A stretch of DNA of 26,952 nt, from the IMG/VR virus record IMGVR_UViG_3300042731_001056, positions 1 through 26,952 of that record, one strand, 5' to 3'. A program made the translations under genes and the position numbers. Of the stretch, positions 14,903-23,003 are shown piece after piece. The notes beneath the pieces were generated by a model. The model was not told the DNA's origin. It made no database searches and saw only the letters and a list, made by a program, of their open reading frames with translations. Every line of letters begins with the position of its first letter. Position 1 is the first letter of the stretch. The DNA is from a virus.

Positions 14903-15502
14903 ATGGAGCAGGCAGAGATTGATGTTATAAACGCATACATCAAGAATCTATCGGAAAAGGTTCAAAATCAAACGGTAGAATTGTTGTATCAAAAAAGTAG
15001 AATGCAGTGTTTAGAGGTTGAACTGACTCAAAAAAATGAAGCAATTAATGAACTTCAAGAGCTATTAGCCGAACGAAAGTCTGCGGTTAATACAGAAGAG
15101 TCAGAGGGGATAGCTACTGGTGGGTTTAGTGCGGAAGAAAGCATTAGTGAGTATTCCATTGTTGAAGAAAGTGTTAGCGAGTATTCATCTGCACCAATTT
15201 CAACGGCATCGATAACACCGAAGCCCGTTGTTACTCCCCCACAAGCACCCAGACCACGGGCGGTACAGCAAGCCCCTAAACCCGCTCCTTCAGTGAGCGC
15301 CAATGAATCACCAAAAATGGCGCAAACTCTGGGAAGTGAGCAGATAACAATTAGCGATGGTGGTGAATATAATACTCCACCAAAGGCTGAACCACCAAAG
15401 GCTGTTTCTCAGCCTGTTGTAGAGGAAAAGCCAGCTAAGGTTCTCTCCACACGCGGAAAGGGTGATAGATCAAAAAGGCGCAGACGAAGAAGAGAGGTTT
15501 AA
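14903..15502 (+). CDS. Coiled-coil protein with Pro-rich linker and Arg-rich tail
   Basis: 199 residues from the ATG at 14903, chosen over the TTGs at 14882 and 14885 because GAGAGGA (14887-14893) precedes it. Residues 1-58 form a clear coiled coil (VINAYIKNLSEKVQNQ, then ELTQKNEAINELQELL). An acidic Ser-rich stretch holds two copies of EES(I/V)SEYS. Next comes a Pro/Ala/Lys-rich linker of about 80 residues, and the protein ends in a strongly basic GDRSKRRRRRREV. The layout (oligomeriser, flexible linker, basic anchor) suggests a tether or assembly protein that contacts nucleic acid or an acidic surface. No family was recognised. It is the only non-fibre-like protein between the fibre genes. 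Confidence 0.7.
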   Translation: MEQAEIDVINAYIKNLSEKVQNQTVELLYQKSRMQCLEVELTQKNEAINELQELLAERKSAVNTEESEGIATGGFSAEESISEYSIVEESVSEYSSAPISTASITPKPVVTPPQAPRPRAVQQAPKPAPSVSANESPKMAQTLGSEQITISDGGEYNTPPKAEPPKAVSQPVVEEKPAKVLSTRGKGDRSKRRRRRREV

Positions 15503-15508
15503 GTTTAA

Positions 15509-15811
15509 ATGTCAAACGTAATTAAATTAAAACGTTCTTCAACTATTAATTCTGCACCAACTACAAGTGATCTTGAAATTGGCGAAGTAGCGGTCAATAG
15601 CGCTGATAAAAAGATCTACATGCGTGATGGTGAAAACTCTATCACAACAATTGCAAATTTTGCAAATGTAGATGCATTTCCTTATGGTGATTATGGTACT
15701 GTCAGCGATTCAATAGTAATCGATGCTTTCGGACAACAAGAATCCGATGGTTGGGACATGCTAGACACGCCTCAAAACGCACTAACCACACACGATTTGG
15801 GCGGTCTGTAA
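15509..15811 (+). CDS. Small fibre-type protein, array copy 1
   Basis: 100 residues from the ATG at 15509. The N-terminal 50 residues (VIKLKRSSTINSAPTTSDLEIGEVAVN, then KKIYMRDGENSITTIANF) are the attachment-type beta module also seen in the three following genes and, in looser form, in the protein at 13490. The C-terminal half, FPYGDYGTVSDSIVIDAFG through DTPQNALTTHDLGGL, aligns along its whole length with the next protein. These two are therefore full-length paralogs. Resembles the N-terminal module of major-tropism-determinant-like fibres, but is too short to hold a receptor-binding domain. Confidence 0.75.
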   Translation: MSNVIKLKRSSTINSAPTTSDLEIGEVAVNSADKKIYMRDGENSITTIANFANVDAFPYGDYGTVSDSIVIDAFGQQESDGWDMLDTPQNALTTHDLGGL

Positions 15812-15822
15812 GGAGAATTTAA

Positions 15823-16134
15823 GTGGCTCAAGTAATTAAACCAAAAAGAAGCGAAACAAGCGCCTCAGAACCTGGATTAAGTGATCTGGCTGTTGGCGAA
15901 ATTGCGATGAACTTGGTTGATAAAAAAGTATTTACTAGAGATTCTAGTAATAACATTATTACTGTTGCTAACTTTTCTGTTGGAGATCCAAATTTAGTTT
16001 TTCCAACGGGTGACTATGGTGATTTGACTAATCCAGATGAAGATCCTTTTGGGGTTGTTATTACAGCATACTTTGACTGTAAGACTACTCCTACAGGCAT
16101 TCTTCAAAATAAAGATTTAGGCTCGCTATCATAG
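15823..16134 (+). CDS. Small fibre-type protein, array copy 2
   Basis: 103 residues from a GTG at 15823, with AAGGAG (15810-15815) upstream. It shares with its upstream neighbour the pattern VIKPKRSETSASEPGLSDL, GEIAMN, KKVFTRDSSNNIITVANF, then FPTGDYGDL, a TTPTGIL segment and the ending NKDLGSLS (compare THDLGGL). The divergence is large at residue level but the order of motifs is the same, so this is an old tandem duplication rather than a recent copy. A short virion protein, probably in the collar or fibre assembly. Confidence 0.75.
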   Translation: MAQVIKPKRSETSASEPGLSDLAVGEIAMNLVDKKVFTRDSSNNIITVANFSVGDPNLVFPTGDYGDLTNPDEDPFGVVITAYFDCKTTPTGILQNKDLGSLS

Positions 16135-16144
16135 GTAAAAAAAT

Positions 16145-16369
16145 ATGTCTACACAAGTTCAGTTCAAAAGAGGAACCACCACGGACCATAGCTCTTTTAC
16201 TGGTGCGAATGGTGAACTGACCATAAATACAACAAAGAAAGCTCTTGTGATACATGATGGAAGTACTCAAGGAGGTATTGAACATCTAAGAGCAGATTTA
16301 AACAATTTAAGTAGTTCAGCGATCATTCCAGGCTCACAAGTTGATGCTATCGACTGCGGAACGTACTAA
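16145..16369 (+). CDS. Small fibre-type protein, array copy 3
   Basis: 74 residues from the ATG at 16145. The first 45 residues (TQVQFKRGTTTDHSSFTGANGELTI, then VIHDGSTQGG) are the attachment-type beta module, nearly the same as the start of the next protein. A short tail then ends in AIDCGTY, matching the NIDGGTY and TIDGGSY ends of two earlier proteins but with Cys in place of the first Gly. This is in effect a bare attachment module joined directly to a terminal tag. Weak ribosome-binding sequence; the start is fixed by homology with the next gene. Confidence 0.75.
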   Translation: MSTQVQFKRGTTTDHSSFTGANGELTINTTKKALVIHDGSTQGGIEHLRADLNNLSSSAIIPGSQVDAIDCGTY

Positions 16370-16388
16370 CAGATAATAGGAACTTATT

Positions 16389-16997
16389 ATGCCAACACAG
16401 GTTCAATTTAGACGGGGTACGTCAACCGAAAATGATGCCTTTACTGGCGCAGTTGGTGAAATCTCTTTTGATACCACAAATAACCGTCTTAGGGTGCACG
16501 ATGGCTCTACCCAAGGCGGTTATGCATTTGCTAGAATAGCAGATTTCACTAGCGGCAGTTTAAGCCCGTCATTTGTTGATGTGACCGCAACAGGAGAGGT
16601 AACACAAGGTAGCGGTAATTATCTTAGCAGAAACTATGTGGTGTATGGAAATACGACAGACGCCACAGAAACGGAGTTATTGATTGGTGGATCTACACGG
16701 ATACCAGTTGCTACTGACAGCACGATATTTTATGAAGTAAATATTGCATGTCGAAGAACAGACCAAACGGGTGAAAGCGCGGCATGGCAGTTAAAAGGCA
16801 TAGCAGACAACTTTAGTGGCTCAGTCAGTGATGTTGGTGACGTGTATGAAATCTCAATTGCACAGGATGATTTAAACTTGGCGGTGGATGTAAGAGCAGA
16901 TGACACCAATAATGCGCTTGGCGTACATGTCACTGGTGTTGCCGCTAAAAGTTACCGCTGGATTGCTCACGTTAAAACAGTAGAGGTTAATCAATAA
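16389..16997 (+). CDS. Fibre-type protein with attachment module plus beta domain
   Basis: 202 residues from the ATG at 16389. Residues 1-50 repeat the attachment module of the previous gene (TQVQFRRGTSTENDAFTGAVGE, then RVHDGSTQGG). Residues about 60-200 form one beta-rich domain with the segments TELLIGGSTRIPVATDSTIFYEVNI and SAAWQLKGIADNFSG, then a DDTNNALGVHVTGV strand. This domain is recurrent in marine phage structural proteins and may be the receptor-facing or packing domain. The TAA stop shares its last base with the next ATG (TAATG), suggesting coupled translation. Confidence 0.75.
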   Translation: MPTQVQFRRGTSTENDAFTGAVGEISFDTTNNRLRVHDGSTQGGYAFARIADFTSGSLSPSFVDVTATGEVTQGSGNYLSRNYVVYGNTTDATETELLIGGSTRIPVATDSTIFYEVNIACRRTDQTGESAAWQLKGIADNFSGSVSDVGDVYEISIAQDDLNLAVDVRADDTNNALGVHVTGVAAKSYRWIAHVKTVEVNQ

Positions 16998-18316
16998 TGT
17001 CACGTAGAACTAGAAGCTTCTTTTTTAACGGCGAAAGTGCCAAGATGGTGGCAGACACCACTGGAGACGCGGCAAACACAACCACGTCTGGATTTGATGT
17101 TGCAGACTTTGCTGATGCCGCTTTGATTGATAGTGGCGAAAGCTTTTCTGATGTTGATACCGTACTGCTAACTGCCGCCGCAATTGATGATAGGATTGTA
17201 GCACGTGCGCCAGACGCAATTAGTGTGACCGATGCTGGTGGCGATGGTAGTCTCGCATACAGTTCTGGTGAGATCACCTACACTGGTCCTTCTGCAACTG
17301 AAGTTCGCGCACACTTTTCTGGTGGCACTGGCGTTACAATCACCGATGGTGCAGTAGCGATTGGACAAGCAGTTGCCACAAATTCTGATGTTCAATTTAA
17401 TGATCTTCAGGTTGATGGTGATGCCGTGGTCACGGGAAACCTAACCGTAAACGGTACGACCACCACGATTGCCACGACGAACCAAGTGGTGTCCGATACT
17501 CTGATTGAGTTGGGTAATGGAACTACGGGTTCACCAGCTAATGATGCTGGTATCGTTATTGAGCGCGGAGACTCTGACAATGCATTTATGGGTTGGGACG
17601 AAAGTTCTGATAAATTTTTGTTGGGTACAGGCTCTTTCACTGGCGCATCTACTGGTAACTTAGCGATTACCGCTGGAACGCTGGTTGCAGACCTTGAAGG
17701 TAACGTAACTGGTAACTTAACTGGTAATGTGACGGGTACTGTTAGCAGTCTTTCTAATCAAGACACAGATGCGCTTGGAGAGGGTTCTACTAATCAGTAC
17801 CACACTGTTGAAAGAGTGCAAGACGCTGTTGGCGATCAATTTGTAACCAACGGAAGTCACACTGGCATTTCATTTTCTTATGATGACGCTGGTGATGGTG
17901 CAATTGATGCTACCGTTAGCCTCTCTGGATTCAGCACTTCAGACTTGAGTGAAGGTACAAATCAGTACTTTACACAGGCAAGGGCGAGGACAGCAATTTC
18001 TGTCACTGACAATGGTGGAGATGGTTCTCTTAGCTACGATGAGGCAACTGGCGCTATTTCATATCAAGGTCCAGTTGCGGCTGATGTTCAAGCACACTTT
18101 TCTGCTGGCACTGGTATTGGGTTGTCTAGCGGCACAATTAGCTTGAGTCACTTGGGATTAGAATCTCTTACAGATCCTAATGCAGACCGCATCTTCATGT
18201 GGGATGACAGCGCGGGTGCCTCTGCGTTTATGGATCTGGGCGCTGGCTTGACGATTACTGGTACAACTATTAAAGGTACTGCAATCTACAATGCGTCTGG
18301 TACATTGTTAAATTAA
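16997..18316 (+). CDS. Fibre/whisker-type structural protein upstream of gp13
   Basis: 439 residues. Two copies of a module ISVTD(A/N)GGDGSL...GP...(R/Q)AHFS(G/A)GTG occur near residues 74-118 and 334-382; they bracket a GNLTVNGTTTTIAT segment and a VSDTLIELGNGTTGSPANDAGIVIERGDS module, related to the module in the protein at 13490. TGNLTGNVTG repeats lie near residue 235. The end, AIYNASGTLLN, matches the tag on the proteins at 3347 and 3871. In T4 the fibritin (whisker) gene wac sits directly before gene 13, so this gene holds the wac position, but the sequence pattern is that of marine phage fibres and not fibritin coiled coils. Function: structural, exact site unknown. Confidence 0.75.
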   Translation: MSRRTRSFFFNGESAKMVADTTGDAANTTTSGFDVADFADAALIDSGESFSDVDTVLLTAAAIDDRIVARAPDAISVTDAGGDGSLAYSSGEITYTGPSATEVRAHFSGGTGVTITDGAVAIGQAVATNSDVQFNDLQVDGDAVVTGNLTVNGTTTTIATTNQVVSDTLIELGNGTTGSPANDAGIVIERGDSDNAFMGWDESSDKFLLGTGSFTGASTGNLAITAGTLVADLEGNVTGNLTGNVTGTVSSLSNQDTDALGEGSTNQYHTVERVQDAVGDQFVTNGSHTGISFSYDDAGDGAIDATVSLSGFSTSDLSEGTNQYFTQARARTAISVTDNGGDGSLSYDEATGAISYQGPVAADVQAHFSAGTGIGLSSGTISLSHLGLESLTDPNADRIFMWDDSAGASAFMDLGAGLTITGTTIKGTAIYNASGTLLN

Positions 18317-18330
18317 TAAGTGGTGAATAA

Positions 18331-19293
18331 ATGGCGTTATCTACAAGAGAGCAACTACAAGATTACTGTCTGCGTAGATTAGGCTGGCCTGTTGTTGAAA
18401 TTAATGTTGATGAAGATCAAGTAACAGACCGCATAGATGACGCACTACAGTTTTTTCAAGAGTATCACTTTGATGGTGTTGAGCGTACATATGTAAAACA
18501 CCAACTCACGGGGTCAACGGTCAGACTAAATCTGTCCGTTGCCTCTAGTTTTACTGTTGGAGAAACAATCACTGGCGCAACGTCTGGTGCAAAAGCTATT
18601 GTCAAGGGTCTTTCTGGCAATCAGATTTCAGTTGAAGAATCTACTGCCGATTGGGTTGGTGGAGAGTCTATAACTGGGTCTGAGTCTGGTTACACAGCGG
18701 CAGTATCCCTTACCACGCCATATGAAAAAGGCGACATTGAGAACGGTTACATTCCTATTGGTAACGGCATCCTTGGAATCAATCGCGTTTTTAACTTTGG
18801 TGGAACTAACAGCTTAGACACCGAAGACATCTTCAACATCGATTATCAATTTCGACTGAACGATCTCTATAATCTGCTTGGCGCGGATATGATTTACTAT
18901 TCCATGGTAAAACAAAACCTTCAGTCGCTAGAACAGTTGTTGATGAGTTCTAGACAAATTCGTTGGAATCGAAAGACAAATCGCTTGTACATTGACACAG
19001 ATTGGGACAAAACTTTCAACATTGGTGATTATATTGTCGCGGAAGCATTTGCTATTGTTGACCCAGAAACATATACCGAAGTTTACGATGATATGTTTTT
19101 GAAGAAGTATGCCACTGCATTAATAAAAAGGCAGTGGGGAGAAAATATGAAGAAGTTTGGTGGCATTCAATTACCTGGAGGCGTAACGTTAAACGGCAAA
19201 GAAGTGTATGATGAGGCAATTGAAGAAATTCGTATGATTGAACAAGAGATGCAATCTAAATACGAACTGCCGCCATCATTCATGGTGGGGTAA
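18331..19293 (+). CDS. gp13: Neck protein gp13 with inserted repeat domain
   Basis: 320 residues, close to the T4 gp13 length of about 309. The opening (STREQLQDYCLRRLGWP, then VTDRIDDALQFFQEYHFDGVE) is the hallmark of T4-like head-completion gp13. Residues 73-127 are an extra Gly/Thr-rich pair of units (FTVGETITGATSGAKAIV and WVGGESITGSESGYTAAV) in the segment that normally links two strands. The rest (YNLLGADMIYYSMVK, RQIRWNRKTNRLYID, and a C-terminal EIRMIEQEMQSKYELPPSFMVG) is typical. gp13 joins the filled head to the tail neck with gp14. It begins the T4-order block 13-14-15-16-17-18-19-20. Confidence 0.9.
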   Translation: MALSTREQLQDYCLRRLGWPVVEINVDEDQVTDRIDDALQFFQEYHFDGVERTYVKHQLTGSTVRLNLSVASSFTVGETITGATSGAKAIVKGLSGNQISVEESTADWVGGESITGSESGYTAAVSLTTPYEKGDIENGYIPIGNGILGINRVFNFGGTNSLDTEDIFNIDYQFRLNDLYNLLGADMIYYSMVKQNLQSLEQLLMSSRQIRWNRKTNRLYIDTDWDKTFNIGDYIVAEAFAIVDPETYTEVYDDMFLKKYATALIKRQWGENMKKFGGIQLPGGVTLNGKEVYDEAIEEIRMIEQEMQSKYELPPSFMVG

Positions 19294-19299
19294 CCACTC

Positions 19300-20043
19300 A
19301 TGCCGACTAACTTTTATTTTCAAAACGGGCTAACATCTGGAACCTCGTCAGAACAACTTCTGATAGAGAGCCTTGTTATTGAAAGTTTAAAAATTTACGG
19401 TCATGATCTTTATTACATGCCTAGAACTTCTGTCAACGAAGACGAAATTCTCACCGAAGATTCCCTAAGTCAATTTACTCAAGCATATCCGCTGGAGATG
19501 TATCTAGAAAACGTCAATGGGTATGACGGTGAAGGGGATATTTTTTCTAAATTTGGTATCGAAGTAAGAGACCAAGCCACCTTTGTTCTTGCCCGTAGGC
19601 GGTGGGATGAAATGGTTCAAACAAGTGGCGGGGAGTTTCAACTAGATGCCCGTCCAGCAGAAGGCGATTTGTTGTATTTTGAAAAAACAAAGTCGCTTTT
19701 TGAAATTAAGAAAGTAGAATTCCAAGACCCGTTTTATCAAGCGGGTAAACTCTATGTGTATAAGCTTATTTGCGAACTGTACGAATATAGCTCAGAGAAC
19801 ATCGACACTGGTATCACAGACATTGATAATGTGGAAAAAGAACTTTCACTTGATTCACTAGAATTCCAGATTTTGCAAGAAGACGGAACTGCTCTGTTGA
19901 TGGAATACGGTGGTGGTACATGGATCAATGAGGCGTATTCGAACATTAAACAAAATTATAGCGATAATTCTGATCTTATAAATGTAAACAACTTAGAAAA
20001 TATTCTAGACTTTACGGAATCAAATCCGTTTGGTGAGATATAA
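19300..20043 (+). CDS. gp14: Neck protein gp14
   Basis: 247 residues (T4 gp14 is about 256). The sequence opens MPTNFYFQNG, with LIESLVIESLKIYGHDLYYMPR and FSKFGIEVRDQATFVLARRRW, matching T4-like gp14. gp14 works with gp13 as the neck that accepts the tail on a packed head. Its position directly after gp13 and before gp15, with a single-base overlap at the 3' end (TAATG), supports the call. Nothing unusual was seen. Confidence 0.9.
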   Translation: MPTNFYFQNGLTSGTSSEQLLIESLVIESLKIYGHDLYYMPRTSVNEDEILTEDSLSQFTQAYPLEMYLENVNGYDGEGDIFSKFGIEVRDQATFVLARRRWDEMVQTSGGEFQLDARPAEGDLLYFEKTKSLFEIKKVEFQDPFYQAGKLYVYKLICELYEYSSENIDTGITDIDNVEKELSLDSLEFQILQEDGTALLMEYGGGTWINEAYSNIKQNYSDNSDLINVNNLENILDFTESNPFGEI

Positions 20044-20861
20044 TGTTTAAAAACACACAGTTTTATCACTCGCATACAAGAAAGGCTATTGTAGCTTTTG
20101 GTATGTTATTCAACAACGTTAAGATATCGCGAAAAGATGCTGACGGTGATATATCACAGGTCATGCGGGTACCTTTAGCATACGCGCCAAAACAAAAGTT
20201 TCTCACCAGAATCGCAACTCTAGCAGATGGTGATACCCGTGGTGAAGTTGCGATAACTCTTCCCCGCATGGGTTTTGAAATTACTAGTTTTGATTACGAT
20301 GCGAGCAGAAAAATTTCGGTAGTACAGAAACATCGGGCTATTGGTGCTGGTGACGATGCAAACACGGTTCGATCTTCTTTCTGTGCCGCACCATACAACT
20401 TAGGCATTGCGTTATACATCATGGCAAAGAATCAAGAAGACGCACTTCAAGTTGTAGAGCAAGTGTTTCCATATTTCAATCCAGATTTCAATGTGACAAT
20501 TAATGACTTGCCAGAGCTTGGTATCAAGAGAGACTTAAAGATCACCCTAGACTCAGTTAACTATGAAGACGATTATGAGGGAGACTTTGAAAGACGTAGA
20601 AGTATTGTCTGGACGCTAAACTTCACCATGCGAATAAATTATTATGGTGATGTTACAAATGTTGGTTACATTAAAGAGAGTGTTGCACAGCTATATAATA
20701 ATTTGGATGATATAGAAGAAAGACTGTCAAAGGTTACAGTAACACCTGGGTTGACTGCTGATGGTAAACCCACAACAAACGCATCAAGTTCTGTTGATTC
20801 AGATTTAATAAACCCAGATGATAATTATGGATTCATTATTGAGCTATTGGAAGACTTTTGA
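20043..20861 (+). CDS. gp15: Tail completion and sheath stabiliser gp15
   Basis: 272 residues, the same length as T4 gp15. The N-terminal FYHSHTRKAIVAFGMLFNNVKISR and the central PRMGFEITSFDYDASRK are characteristic. gp15 forms the hexameric ring that caps the tail tube and sheath and joins the neck. It begins on the last base of the gp14 stop and its own TGA overlaps the following ATG (TGATG), so 14-15-16 are tightly coupled. Confidence 0.92.
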   Translation: MFKNTQFYHSHTRKAIVAFGMLFNNVKISRKDADGDISQVMRVPLAYAPKQKFLTRIATLADGDTRGEVAITLPRMGFEITSFDYDASRKISVVQKHRAIGAGDDANTVRSSFCAAPYNLGIALYIMAKNQEDALQVVEQVFPYFNPDFNVTINDLPELGIKRDLKITLDSVNYEDDYEGDFERRRSIVWTLNFTMRINYYGDVTNVGYIKESVAQLYNNLDDIEERLSKVTVTPGLTADGKPTTNASSSVDSDLINPDDNYGFIIELLEDF

Positions 20862-21304
20862 TGGAAAACAATCCTTTTGATAAATTAGATAAGACCTTCA
20901 ATACAGATCCGTCTGCGGCTCTGGAAAAAAATCTGCGTGAAGTAAAAGAAACCACCATCGTGCCTGTTGACGATGATAAGCAAACAGCGCTACACAATCA
21001 ACAATTAGAAAATGATTTTCAAGATGCCAGAGAAACGTTACAAAAGGCCGCAGAATATAGTCAAGAGGCAATCGAAGGAATACTGCACGTTGCTAAACAC
21101 ACTGACCATCCGAGAGCGTATGAGGTCGCGGGACAGCTAATCAAAGGAATGCAAGAAAACGCCGCCACTCAAATGGCAGTACAAGAAAAGCAAAGAAAAA
21201 TGAAGTACGGTGGCAAAGAGCCAGTAAAAACACAAAATAATGTCTTTGTTGGTAGTACGTCTGAACTATTGAAAGCGTTGAAAGCAGAAAAGCCCGTAAA
21301 TTAA
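20861..21304 (+). CDS. gp16: Terminase small subunit gp16
   Basis: 147 residues from the ATG at 20861, overlapping the gp15 stop; a TTG one codon upstream is less likely. The protein is mainly helical: a variable N-terminus (NPFDKLDKTFNTDPSA), then a long helical middle (NDFQDARETLQKAAEYSQEAIEGIL) as in T4 gp16, and a C-terminal VFVGSTSELLKALK segment that fits the gp17-interacting tail. gp16 recognises concatemeric DNA and stimulates gp17. Identity rests on gene order plus the helical pattern. Confidence 0.88.
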   Translation: MENNPFDKLDKTFNTDPSAALEKNLREVKETTIVPVDDDKQTALHNQQLENDFQDARETLQKAAEYSQEAIEGILHVAKHTDHPRAYEVAGQLIKGMQENAATQMAVQEKQRKMKYGGKEPVKTQNNVFVGSTSELLKALKAEKPVN

Positions 21305-21305
21305 A

Positions 21306-22946
21306 ATGGCAGATACATCATATCATGGCAATTCAAACCTAAAGCCGATAGGTCATGACCATGACTTTACGGAAGAACAGGTAAAAGAAATCCTCAAGTG
21401 TCAGGAAGATCCTGTATACTTCATAGAAAATTACTGTCACATTGTCACGCTGGATCAAGGTCTTCAGTTGTTCAAGCTGTATGAATGTCAAAAAGAAAAA
21501 GTTGACATTATCATGAACAATAGAAAGGTGATACTGATGGAAGGCCGACAGCAAGGAAAGACTGTCACGGCGGCGGCATGTATCCTACACTACACATTGT
21601 TTGAAGCTGATAAAACTGTTGCGATAATGGCAAACAAAAGCACAGCGGCAAGAGAAGTTCTTGGACGATATCAAATCATGTATGAGAATTTGCCTTTGTG
21701 GATGCAACAAGGTGTTCGAACATGGAACAAGGGTGATGTTGAATTGGAAAACAACAGCCGAGTTTTTACTTCTGCAACAACCACATCTGGTATTCGTGGT
21801 AAGTCTGTAAACTGGCTATACATTGATGAGGCGGCTATCATTCCAAACAACATAGCAGAAGAATTCTTTACTTCAGTATATCCGACAATTTCTGCTGGTG
21901 AAACAACTAAAATTCTGCTCACCTCTACGCCATTTGGTTACAATCATTTTTGGAAGTTTTGGAACGAAGCAGAAGAGGGAACGAACGGCTTTGTTAGCCA
22001 CTTCATTCCTTATACGGATATCCCAGGTCGAGATGAAAAGTGGGCAGAAGAACAACAGAAACTTCTTGGTGATGTTAAGTTCACACAGGAAGTTTTATGT
22101 GACTTCTTGGGATCAACAAACACACTTGTATCTGCGTCTACGATTGCAAGACTCAGTTCGCAGATGCCATCGTTTACAAAAAACAATTTAGATATATACA
22201 AAGACCCAGAGGAAGGACACTATTACTGTATTTGTGTAGATACTTCTAGGGGTATTGGTGGAGACTTTTCTGCTTTTACCGTCATTGATATTACCTCAAT
22301 GCCCTATAGGGTGGTAGCAAAATTTAGAGACAACAAAATATCTCCAATGCTGTATCCAGAGATTATAGCAAAGGTTGGCGCGGAATTTAATAACGCATAC
22401 GTGCTGGTAGAAACAAATGATATCGGGCAACAAGTAGTAGACATTCTTCACTCAGAGATAGAATACGACAATATATTCACTTCCGCGACAGAAAAAGGTA
22501 AACAATTCTTAACATCTGGGTTTAAAAAGGTATCCAAGCTGGGAATCATGACATCTCAGCGCGTAAAAAGACAAGGATGTTTGGCATTTAAAAACTTGAT
22601 AGAAGAACAAAAGTTGCTTTTATTTGATGCCGACATCATTCATGAAATATCAACCTTTATTGAAAAAGGAAACACATTCCAAGCGGATGAAGGTTATCAT
22701 GATGATTTGATTATGACATTGGTTTTATTTGGATGGCTAACAACACAACCATTCTTTTCAGATTTGATGGATGTAAACGTAAGAGAGGGGCTTTATAAAT
22801 CCCAAATGCAAGATATTGAGAGCAATTTGGTACCCTATTTGCGTGTTGATGGTCAAGAAGAGGAAACATTTGTCGCCAGTGGAGATCTTTGGTTTACTGG
22901 CGATGGGAAGTTGTTTGAAAGTGAAAAACTTGATATTTATAAATAA
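21306..22946 (+). CDS. gp17: Terminase large subunit gp17 (ATPase and nuclease)
   Basis: 546 residues, a little shorter than T4 gp17 (about 610). The N-terminal packaging ATPase has Walker A G80-RQQGKT86 and Walker B LYIDEAA with D174 and catalytic E175. SATTTSGIRGKSVNW precedes Walker B, and LLTSTPFG fits the coupling motif. The C-terminal RNase-H-like nuclease has D312 (CVDTSRG), E369 (LVETNDIG) and D466/D467 (YHDDLIM), matching the three metal-binding acids of T4 gp17. It translocates DNA into the head and cuts it. The last codons overlap the late-promoter octamer at 22938. Confidence 0.97.
   Translation: MADTSYHGNSNLKPIGHDHDFTEEQVKEILKCQEDPVYFIENYCHIVTLDQGLQLFKLYECQKEKVDIIMNNRKVILMEGRQQGKTVTAAACILHYTLFEADKTVAIMANKSTAAREVLGRYQIMYENLPLWMQQGVRTWNKGDVELENNSRVFTSATTTSGIRGKSVNWLYIDEAAIIPNNIAEEFFTSVYPTISAGETTKILLTSTPFGYNHFWKFWNEAEEGTNGFVSHFIPYTDIPGRDEKWAEEQQKLLGDVKFTQEVLCDFLGSTNTLVSASTIARLSSQMPSFTKNNLDIYKDPEEGHYYCICVDTSRGIGGDFSAFTVIDITSMPYRVVAKFRDNKISPMLYPEIIAKVGAEFNNAYVLVETNDIGQQVVDILHSEIEYDNIFTSATEKGKQFLTSGFKKVSKLGIMTSQRVKRQGCLAFKNLIEEQKLLLFDADIIHEISTFIEKGNTFQADEGYHDDLIMTLVLFGWLTTQPFFSDLMDVNVREGLYKSQMQDIESNLVPYLRVDGQEEETFVASGDLWFTGDGKLFESEKLDIYK
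22938..22945 (+). promoter_or_regulatory. TATAAATA late promoter for the tail sheath gene
   Basis: Exact T4 late promoter core, overlapping the gp17 stop codon and 59 bases before the gp18 start. The sequence around it (TATTTATAAATA) is itself palindromic, so it also reads as a late core on the minus strand, although no minus-strand gene follows. Confidence 0.7.
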
Positions 22947-23003
22947 TATGCGAAATCGTTTTTAAACGAATAAAAAACATCGTAATAACGAAGGAGAAAT
23001 AAC

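Noticed and set aside
15509-16997. Diversity-generating retroelement target, suggested by the resemblance to tropism-determinant N-termini
   Set aside because: No reverse transcriptase gene, and no template/variable repeat pair was seen in the window.
22956-22969. TCGTTT-TT-AAACGA as a terminator after gp17
   Set aside because: The loop would be only two bases and no T-run follows; more likely chance in an AT-rich gap.
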